Source: JBMDXB01 sp048594975 (GTDB lineage: Bacteria > Acidobacteriota > Vicinamibacteria > Vicinamibacterales > 2-12-FULL-66-21). Taken from it: 64,000 nt of DNA. Below the pieces are notes generated by a model, which ran no database searches, had not been told where the DNA came from, and saw only the letters and a list, made by a program, of their open reading frames with translations. Position numbers and translations under genes: made by a program. How positions within the stretch are numbered: the stretch's first letter is position 1; every line of letters starts with the position of its first letter. The DNA lies in NCBI GenBank assembly GCA_048594975.1, contig JBMDXQ010000080.1, positions 62,001 through 126,000 on the forward strand. The letters are read 5' to 3'. Positions 58,701-64,000 of the stretch are shown piece after piece.

Positions 58701-59646
58701 CGCCTTCGCCACCACGAGCCCGGCGTACCCCGGGGCGACGACCGGCACCGACCTGGTTGCGACGGCGTTCTACGCACATGCGACCGACCTGATGCGGCGG
58801 ATCTCCCTCGTGCTCGGGAAGACGGACGCGGCGGCGCGGTATGCCGGACAGCTCGAAGAGATCAAGAAGGCCTTCCGGCGGGAGTTCATCACGGACACTG
58901 GCCGGATCGGGGAGAACACGCAGACGGCGTACGTGCTCGCGCTCGAGTTCGACCTGGTGCCGGAGGAGTTGCGCGCCGCGGCGGCGAAGCGGCTGGCCGA
59001 CGACGTACGCACCCGGCGTCACCTCACGACCGGGTTCCTCGGTACCCCCTACCTCTGCCACGTCCTTGCGCGGCACGGCTATCTCGCCGAGGCCTATTCG
59101 CTGCTCGAGCGCGAGGAATACCCGTCGTGGCTCTACCCGGTGAAGCGCGGTGCGACGACGATCTGGGAGCGGTGGGACGGCATGAAGCCGGACGGATCGT
59201 TCCAGGATCGCGGCATGAATTCGTTCAACCACTACGCCTACGGCGCGGTCGGCGACTGGATGTACCGCGGGATGGCGGGAATCGAGGTCGATCCCGGTGC
59301 GCCCGGCTACAAGAGGATCCGGATTCAGCCGCTGCCGGGTGGGCAGTTCACCAGCGTGAAGGCGAGCCATCGGAGCTTGTACGGAGACGTGTCGTCAGCG
59401 TGGGCGCTGAAGGACGGGACGTTCGAGCTAGCGATCGAGGTCCCGGCAAACACGCGCGCCACCGTCCGGCTGCCCGGCGCGCGGCTCCCGGTGGTCACCG
59501 AGTCCGGCGGGCCGCTGCCGGCGTCGCAGGGCCTCACCGGTCCGCGCCAGGACGGCGATGCAGTGGTCGTCGAAGTGGGTTCGGGGTCGTATCGCTTCGC
59601 CTATCCCTTTCAGCAAGCGGGCGCCAAAACTCCTCGTGTCCAGTGA
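55708..59646 (+). CDS. Secreted bifunctional fusion: sialidase-fold domain and GH78 alpha-L-rhamnosidase
   Basis: The protein has 1312 residues. A signal peptide (VIFAGSCLLTAAV) precedes a repeat-derived linker. A BNR/sialidase-fold domain (about 50-395) has FGGTAERNPDVGIWISRYDG, DDAARTWSEAAKLPDG and WSEDGGRTWGPM (Asp box SxDxGxTW). The second half (about 412-1290) is a bacterial alpha-L-rhamnosidase: WHGxY-like AHGVYEVHLNGRRIGDQVLA, NGWYRGEIGF, FIDVPTDCPQRDERLGWTGD (general acid region) and TTIWERWDGMKPDG (catalytic base Glu). The likely target is a plant or microbial glycan with terminal rhamnose. Both activities on one chain would trim decorated polysaccharides outside the cell. Confidence 0.92.
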   Translation: MRYVAPAVIFAGSCLLTAAVNEPLRTARSEPTAANAFSRTIRREQPVENAVVRSGFIFQSAPFPSAHASTIAETPAGPVAAWFGGTAERNPDVGIWISRYDGGQWSVPVEVANGVQADGTRHPCWNPVLFQVPGGPLILFYKVGPSPRAWWGMARTSDDAARTWSEAAKLPDGILGPIRAKPVLLPEGRLLAGSSTEHAGWVVHMETFKLDQPRPSSVPLLRALADPKSWQKTGPLNDPKVFGAIQPTILVHSPARLQILNRSQQQVITEAWSEDGGRTWGPMRATALPNPSAGIDAVRLRDERFALVYNPMPRGRDRLDIALSNDGRTWTRVIELENSPGEYSYPAMIQARDGLVHVTYTWERKRIRHVVIDPKQLTTTAASRQPAPQQNGAGRAPQEIAGPRSQGQTASITVSNLRTEYLENPLGIDARKPRLSWQLRGDRRGIAQAAYQIRVARTEADLRGGRRLVWDSGRVASDESVHRVYGGPALESTQRYHWAVRVWDDTAAQSAWSAPAWWEMGLLDPAEWRASWIEPDIKEDVSKPGPVPMLRREFRVAGPIARARAYVTAHGVYEVHLNGRRIGDQVLAPGWTSYKKRLQYQTFDVTDLLAPGDNAAAVLLGNGWYRGEIGFSGQRNFYGDRLALLMQIVVTYRNGRQEIVGSDASWKAATGPVLLSEIYHGETYDARLEKDGWTRAGFDDRQWSGVRTANHSNERLIAPAGPPVRRMEELRPVNVLKTPRGDAVVDMGQNMVGWVRLKARGPAGTTVTLRHAEVLDREGNFYTENLRRAQQTIRYTLKGGAEETFEPHFTFMGFRYVAVDGYPGELTTDSLTGVVVYSALPPAGEFETSSALHNQLQRNIVWGQRGNFIDVPTDCPQRDERLGWTGDAQVFCRTAAFNMDVAGFFTKWLKDVAADQLPDGRVPHVIPDVLSNQKRVQAGAAGWADAAVIVPWTMYLTYGDTRILEEQYASMARWVDYMRTRAGSDHVWTGDFHFGDWLAFATTSPAYPGATTGTDLVATAFYAHATDLMRRISLVLGKTDAAARYAGQLEEIKKAFRREFITDTGRIGENTQTAYVLALEFDLVPEELRAAAAKRLADDVRTRRHLTTGFLGTPYLCHVLARHGYLAEAYSLLEREEYPSWLYPVKRGATTIWERWDGMKPDGSFQDRGMNSFNHYAYGAVGDWMYRGMAGIEVDPGAPGYKRIRIQPLPGGQFTSVKASHRSLYGDVSSAWALKDGTFELAIEVPANTRATVRLPGARLPVVTESGGPLPASQGLTGPRQDGDAVVVEVGSGSYRFAYPFQQAGAKTPRVQ

Positions 59647-59734
59647 GCGCACACGGAACCGGTCCAGCCAGCACGGTTGAGGCGTGAGTTGGTCGGAAAT
59701 TTGCACGCCTTCCCGCCAGGAAGGACAAGGAACG

Positions 59735-60079
59735 ATGCGGACAGGCGCGCAACTTGAGTCGTTCAGCGGCCTCGACTGGGCAAACGGCGTGCAGATCGAC
59801 GACCTGCGCGAACTCGACGCGGTATCGGTGCAAACACGTAACAGCACCTACGAAATCGTCGTGACGAGTCCCGAAACGGGTCAGGTGCTAGTGCGCGGCG
59901 GCGCGCATTTCCCATCATTCACCCAGGCGCGCCTGTCGGGCAGCAGCGTCGGGGGGTGCGTCCTCAAGCGGGGGGGCATTTACCCGGGCTTCCGGCTCGA
60001 GCTCGAGGCGCATGGACGGCGAATCCTCACGTCAACCGTTGAGTCCGTGGATCGCAACCCTAGCTCCACGGAACAGTAA
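59735..60079 (+). CDS. Conserved hypothetical protein
   Basis: The protein has 114 residues. Blocks: FSGLDWANGVQIDDLRELDA, VQTRNSTYEIVVTSPETGQV, LVRGGAHFPSFTQARLSGSS and GGCVLKRGGIYPGFRLELEA. The composition and periodicity look like a compact beta-rich domain. AAGGA lies 6-8 bp before the ATG. I do not recognise a function; no operon partner on the same strand. Confidence 0.75.
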   Translation: MRTGAQLESFSGLDWANGVQIDDLRELDAVSVQTRNSTYEIVVTSPETGQVLVRGGAHFPSFTQARLSGSSVGGCVLKRGGIYPGFRLELEAHGRRILTSTVESVDRNPSSTEQ

Positions 60080-60175
60080 GTTTCCCCACCGTTCGCGAAA
60101 AATCTCCCGACACCAGCACCTGGCACGGGTACGTCCACACGTCCCACGGCAGCGCGTCACACACCGCGTCCGATC

Positions 60176-60886
60176 TCACCCCTCCGCGATGTGGTCTTCG
60201 AACTCCGCCCACTCCCACTCGTTCCACCATTCGAGCTCGAGGCCGTGGCACGACTCGCCCATGGCCGGGCAGCAGACGCAACCGTCGCCGCGCATGGCGG
60301 CGGCATCGTGGAAGGGCGGATAACGCGCGACCAGCGCCTCACCAAGTCGGCGGGCTGCCGACTCCTCGTCGCCCGGCGGGCGGGACGGCAGCTCACGGAC
60401 GCCCGCCTTGCGCAGGCGCGCTTCGCTTTCGGGGAACAGCACCGAGTTCTCCGCGTCGATGTGGCGCCACAGGGCACGCGTGTAGTCGACGGCCAGCGAC
60501 TCGAGCTGCCCGAGTCCCGCGGCGTCGAGCGCGGCGCGGCCGACGAGCGCAGCTATCTGGTCGAGCAGCGCGGCGATGTGATGGTGATCGGCGACCAGGG
60601 TGGCGATAGGCCCGCGCTCCGGCAGCTGCGCGCGCCCGACGAGGGCGGCAAAGAGCGTCTCCTCCTCGCGCGCATGGTGGAAGTGCCCCGCGTAATGGCG
60701 CAGGAACCGGACGAAGCGTGGCCCGTCGGCGGGATCCCCTTCCCCGCGCAGACGCTGGTTGACGAACGCCCGCAGCGAGCCTGCGACGGCTTCGATCAGC
60801 TCGTGCTCGGCCCGCAGCTCGTCGAAGAAGCGCACCGGCAACGATTGTAGGACGTGATCCGCGGGCGGGCGTATGACGGGGGTCAT
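60176..60886 (-). CDS. Hemerythrin-domain protein
   Basis: The protein has 236 residues. The HHE ligands appear in order: FDELRAEHELIEA, FLRHYAGHFHHAREEETLFA, TLVADHHHIAALLDQ and TRALWRHIDAENSVLFPESE. A C-terminal tail carries clustered cysteines (GDGCVCCPAMGESC) and an acidic WEWAEFEDH end. It may bind di-iron and sense or store oxygen or nitric oxide. It diverges from the cyclophilin gene. Confidence 0.85.
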   Translation of the reverse strand: MTPVIRPPADHVLQSLPVRFFDELRAEHELIEAVAGSLRAFVNQRLRGEGDPADGPRFVRFLRHYAGHFHHAREEETLFAALVGRAQLPERGPIATLVADHHHIAALLDQIAALVGRAALDAAGLGQLESLAVDYTRALWRHIDAENSVLFPESEARLRKAGVRELPSRPPGDEESAARRLGEALVARYPPFHDAAAMRGDGCVCCPAMGESCHGLELEWWNEWEWAEFEDHIAEG

Positions 60887-60966
60887 GGGGTTCGGCTAGC
60901 CTGTGGTTCCGGGAGTTCCGGGGTTCCGGGACCCGAACGGACCGAACACGCGGTAGACTCACCCGA

Positions 60967-61644
60967 ATGATTCTGCGGGTTGTGCTCGCGTTCCTGTTCG
61001 CGGCGAGCATCGCCGCGCACGCGCCCACCGCGGCCGCACAGGATGGGGCGGTCACCGTCGTCGTCGAGACCGAAAAAGGCTCGATCGAGATCGCAGTCGA
61101 GGCGCGCCGCGCGCCGATCACGGCGGCCAACTTCCTGAAGTACGTCGACGGCCGCTTCTTCGATGGCGGCGTCGTGAACCGCGCCGTGCGACCGGACAAC
61201 ACAACACGGCACGACGTCGAGATCCAGGTCATCCAGTTCCAGATCGATCCCGCGCGGCGGCGCGACGCATTCCCGCCGATCCCGCTCGAGCGCACCAGCG
61301 TGACCGGCCTGAAGCACGTCGACGGCGCCGTCTCGATGGCGCGCACGACGCCGGACTCGGCGACGGCCTCTTTCGTCGTCACCATCGACGATCAGCCGGA
61401 ACTGGACTTCGGCGGCCGGCGGAACGCCGACGGGCAGGGGTTCGCGGTCTTCGGCCGCGTCGTCTCTGGCATGGACGTCGTGAGGGCGATCCAGATGTCG
61501 CCGACGGGAACGACCGGCCCCTACGGCACGGAATCGCTCGAGCCGCCGATCAAGGTGCTGCGCGCCTACCGGCGAACGGCGGCGCCGCAGCCACCGGCGA
61601 ATCCGGACGCCGCGGTGGCCCGATGGCGGCGCGAAGCACGATGA
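60967..61644 (+). CDS. Secreted cyclophilin-type peptidyl-prolyl isomerase
   Basis: The protein has 225 residues with a signal peptide ending at AAAQDG (about 25). Cyclophilin-like blocks: ETEKGSIEIAVEARRAPITA with ANFLKYVDGRFFDGG, GAVSMARTTPDSATASFVVT and FAVFGRVVSGMDVVRAIQ. The core Arg-Gln region differs from classical PpiA (SATASFVVTIDDQPELDF), which may alter activity. It would act in the periplasm on proline isomerisation of exported proteins. Confidence 0.9.
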   Translation: MILRVVLAFLFAASIAAHAPTAAAQDGAVTVVVETEKGSIEIAVEARRAPITAANFLKYVDGRFFDGGVVNRAVRPDNTTRHDVEIQVIQFQIDPARRRDAFPPIPLERTSVTGLKHVDGAVSMARTTPDSATASFVVTIDDQPELDFGGRRNADGQGFAVFGRVVSGMDVVRAIQMSPTGTTGPYGTESLEPPIKVLRAYRRTAAPQPPANPDAAVARWRREAR

Positions 61645-61714
61645 GGATTACCTCGGGTCGCGGGGCGCGCCTCCTCGATGCAAACGCCATGGCTTCCCGG
61701 CGCCGCGCTTCCTT

Positions 61715-61945
61715 CACCCGCTGCTGTCTTTCCTTCGCACCGGCCGCGCGGAGCGCGAGCTGGCGCGCGAGATCGTCGCGCACCTCCGGCTCCTCGAGGA
61801 CGACTTCGTCGCGCGCGGCATGAGTCCGGACGAGGCGCGCTGCGCCGCGCGCCGCGCGTTCGGCGGCGTCGAGCAGGCGAAGGAGCGCTCCGGCCACGGC
61901 GAGCGTGATCGTGAACCGCTCTTTCGCCGCGCGCATCACTGCTGA
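61715..61945 (+). pseudogene. Relic of an ADOP-type permease N-terminal domain
   Basis: One frame reads HPLLSFLRTGRAERELAREI, VAHLRLLEDDFVARGMSPDE and ARCAARRAFGGVEQAKERSG and stops at 61945. This is the permease prefix domain (E-L..E...HL..LE.D...RGM.P.EA...A...FGGVEQ.KE). No membrane part follows and no start is clear, so it is a broken gene. Confidence 0.75.
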
Positions 61946-62079
61946 CGGGCAGGTGATCATCCGCCGCATCCGCGACGTTGGCATCAGTGGCGACGCGCCC
62001 TGCGGCGTGCAGCTCGATCGCTGGTACGAGATCGGTCACGACTCCCTGAACCCGGGAGCCCCAGGAACCCCAGAACCCC

Positions 62080-64000
62080 TCATCTGGACCCGATCGTGAT
62101 CAAGACATCGCGGTTGGCGATCGCCTCGTTGCCGTTGAAGTCGGCGGCCAGGATTCGCAGCGTGTAGTCGCCGGGTGGAAGCGCATCCGCGTCCCATGCG
62201 CCCACTGTGGCCACGCCGTCTCGCAGCGTGTTGGTCACGACATACAGGAAGCGCGTGCGGCGGCTGCCGTAGAACGGGATGCCGCTGCCGGATTCGAACA
62301 CGACGCGCGGCGCGTCCGGATCGCTGCCCAGCCGATCGAACCGGATGGTCTCGCGCGGCGCGTCGAAGCCCGGGGCGGCTTCACCCGTCCGGGTAAGGAC
62401 CTGGTATCCGAGGCGGTAGACGCCGAGTCGGCGCCTCGGCAGGTTGCCGTTCACCTGGTCCCACGCATCCACGACGATCCGCACCCGGCCGTGGACGAGC
62501 AGCCGCCGCCGCGCGCGTTCGGTGAGCGGTTCGCCGGTCTCGCGGAACAGGCGCACGCCGCCGCGCGCGATCACCGGCGGAACCGAGTCCTCGAAGTGCA
62601 CGAGGCGGAAGCGCAGCGGGTTGTGCTCCTCGCCCAGCCACCCCACCGCGAGGTGGACGTGGTTGAAGGCGTTGACCGTGCCGACCGTTTCTCCCGCCTC
62701 GAAGCGCGCGCCGCGCCGAGCGCGGATACCGGCCAGTCGCCCCGCCTCGTCGTAGGTCGGCGCGAACCGCCGGGTATCGAGGAGCGTGTCGTCGCGCAGG
62801 CGCCCGGCCCGCATGTGCACGTAGGTCACCGCCCCGACCCGCAGCGCCTCGTTGAGGCTGCCGAAACCGCTCGTCGCGATCGGATCGCGGACCACTCCGG
62901 ATCGGACGGCGCGCACCAGCGTGCCCTGCGGCGCGTGAACGTCGATGCCGGCGTGGAAGCGTTCGCCGTCGTTGCCCCTCGGCTCCCCCAGCGTCCCCGT
63001 GACCTCGAAGGGCCCGTCGCGCGGCGCGAGCGGCCACGGCAGTGGCAACCACCCGAACCGGTCGGCATCGAACGCCGGTTCGATCCCGGGCGGCGAGGGC
63101 GGGCGCAGCGCCAGGCGCGAGGGCGCGGCGACCAGCCGCACGAGCGCGTTCCGCGGCTCGGCAACGACCAGCCGCCCCTCGCCCGCAACTGCGAGGCCCG
63201 CGGGACCGCGCAGCCTGGCCCCGGTTGCCGCACCTTCGGCGAAGCCGCTCGACCCGCCAACGAGCGTGCGCGCCGACACGCCGGGCCGGATCTCGATGAT
63301 GCGACCGCGCTCGTCGGTGACGTAGACGACGCCGTCGTGACCGACCGCAATCCCGATTGGCCGGAAGAGCCCGTCGGAGGGAAGCGGCTCGATCGTGCTG
63401 ACCTCGCCCGACGGCGAGATCGCTCGCACGAGGCCGGCACCGGTCTCCGCGACATAGATCGTCCCCGCGTCGTCGACGGCCACGCCGCAGGGGGTGTCGA
63501 AGGGTTCGGTGGCGGCGTCGTGCATCGCGCCGCCGGGATCGATGATGCGGACGCGATCGCTGTAGGTGTCGGCGACGATCAGTCGGCCCGCGCGATCCAC
63601 GGCGACGCCGACCGGACCGTTCAGGCCGGCGGCCACTGTCGTGACGGTCCCGTCGTGGGCGACGCGCCGGATCGCGTCGGCGCCGGTCTCGGCGACGTAA
63701 AGAGTGCCGCCTGCGTCGATGGCCAGACCCGAGGGTGTGCTGAAGCCCGTGGCGATCGTCGACACGGCGCCGTCGCTCGAGATCCGCCGGATGCTCTGCG
63801 CCCCGCCGGCGTCGGCGACGTAGACCGTGCCGTCCGGGGCAGCGGCCACGCCGAACGGATCCGAGAACCTGGCACGGCCGGCGCGGCCGTCGCGCGGGCC
63901 CTCGCGTCCGTCGCCCGCCAGGACGTAGGCCACCGCCGTCCAGTCGGCGGGCAGCGCGCGCTCGCGCGGGCGCGCGGTCCAGCGCCAGATGGCGAGTGCG
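62080..64000 (-). CDS. NHL-repeat protein with C-terminal M23/LytM-type peptidase domain, 5' end cut by window
   Basis: The frame runs off the right edge; 640 residues are visible. Six-bladed NHL/SMP-30-like propeller (roughly the first 290 residues): SDPFGVAAAPDGTVYVADAG, STPSGLAIDAGGTLYVAETG, NGPVGVAVDRAGRLIVADTY. Then an M23-like segment with FHAGIDVHAPQGTLVRAV (His-x3-Asp) and FNHVHLAVG (His-x-His), split by an insertion of about 80 residues. A beta-rich tail ends NEAIANRDVLITIGSR. The first residues (LAIWRWTARPRERALPADW) suggest a preceding membrane or signal part outside the window. Confidence 0.85.
   Translation of the reverse strand, partial: ALAIWRWTARPRERALPADWTAVAYVLAGDGREGPRDGRAGRARFSDPFGVAAAPDGTVYVADAGGAQSIRRISSDGAVSTIATGFSTPSGLAIDAGGTLYVAETGADAIRRVAHDGTVTTVAAGLNGPVGVAVDRAGRLIVADTYSDRVRIIDPGGAMHDAATEPFDTPCGVAVDDAGTIYVAETGAGLVRAISPSGEVSTIEPLPSDGLFRPIGIAVGHDGVVYVTDERGRIIEIRPGVSARTLVGGSSGFAEGAATGARLRGPAGLAVAGEGRLVVAEPRNALVRLVAAPSRLALRPPSPPGIEPAFDADRFGWLPLPWPLAPRDGPFEVTGTLGEPRGNDGERFHAGIDVHAPQGTLVRAVRSGVVRDPIATSGFGSLNEALRVGAVTYVHMRAGRLRDDTLLDTRRFAPTYDEAGRLAGIRARRGARFEAGETVGTVNAFNHVHLAVGWLGEEHNPLRFRLVHFEDSVPPVIARGGVRLFRETGEPLTERARRRLLVHGRVRIVVDAWDQVNGNLPRRRLGVYRLGYQVLTRTGEAAPGFDAPRETIRFDRLGSDPDAPRVVFESGSGIPFYGSRRTRFLYVVTNTLRDGVATVGAWDADALPPGDYTLRILAADFNGNEAIANRDVLITIGSR

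Noticed and set aside
57121..59370. Minus-strand open frame of 749 codons
   Set aside because: Shadow of the rhamnosidase gene; no motif and no ribosome site.

Overview
The window is high-GC bacterial chromosome, most likely from an Acidobacteriota member of the Vicinamibacteria type. This is inferred from gene content only: a MacB/ADOP-type permease with a PadR regulator and further ADOP relics, a BlaI/M56-TonB pair, a winged-helix/TolB-like/TPR regulator, and many large secreted or outer-membrane fusion proteins. No rRNA, complete tRNA or CRISPR array was seen. Both ends cut a gene.

Layout. 1-4.9 kb: a truncated membrane 4Fe-4S protein behind the iron-sulfur repair gene ric, a YkgJ-type cysteine-cluster protein overlapping pepT, and a TPR protein bracketed by a 21-bp direct repeat. 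5-10 kb: a blaI/blaR1-like pair with a clear promoter-operator, exonuclease III, and small envelope proteins. 10-19 kb: hrpB, an ADOP permease plus a broken relative, PadR, a HAD hydrolase and glnS. 18.9-20.4 kb: two tandem coiled-coil paralogues and the stub of a third.

20.4-36.6 kb is an accessory island of visibly lower GC. It holds a ParE-type toxin-antitoxin pair, a HEPN/AbiU2-like gene, strong palindromes, frameshifted genes, a patatin-barrel protein, a lytic transglycosylase, a TolB/TPR regulator and a vanadium-haloperoxidase-like protein. Four serine-recombinase relics mark it. C-terminal pieces lie at both borders (20.41 and 36.35-36.57 kb) and inside (32.55 kb). An N-terminal piece lies at 24.8-25.5 kb.

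36.6-39.9 kb is the most notable locus: a minus-strand operon of cysM, a JAMM (Mec-like) peptidase, and a single-chain fusion of a CysO/MoaD-like sulfur carrier, a MoeB-type activating enzyme and a rhodanese. Together these resemble the thiocarboxylate-dependent cysteine pathway known from mycobacteria. In front of cysM lie a consensus-like promoter, a 28-codon leader peptide beginning MCACCCC and an intrinsic terminator whose U-run touches the cysM start, which is the layout of a cysteine-sensing transcription attenuator.

40-48.5 kb: a secreted EEP phosphatase, an M20 amidohydrolase, ApbE, an FGE/SUMF1 protein, a frameshifted ABC permease with its ATPase, and a transglutaminase-like protein. 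48.8-64 kb: a hybrid histidine kinase, a 100-bp REPIN-like palindrome, an AraC regulator, a peptidase/propeller/barrel fusion, a sialidase/rhamnosidase fusion, a hemerythrin protein, a cyclophilin, an ADOP relic and a partial NHL-repeat/M23 protein.
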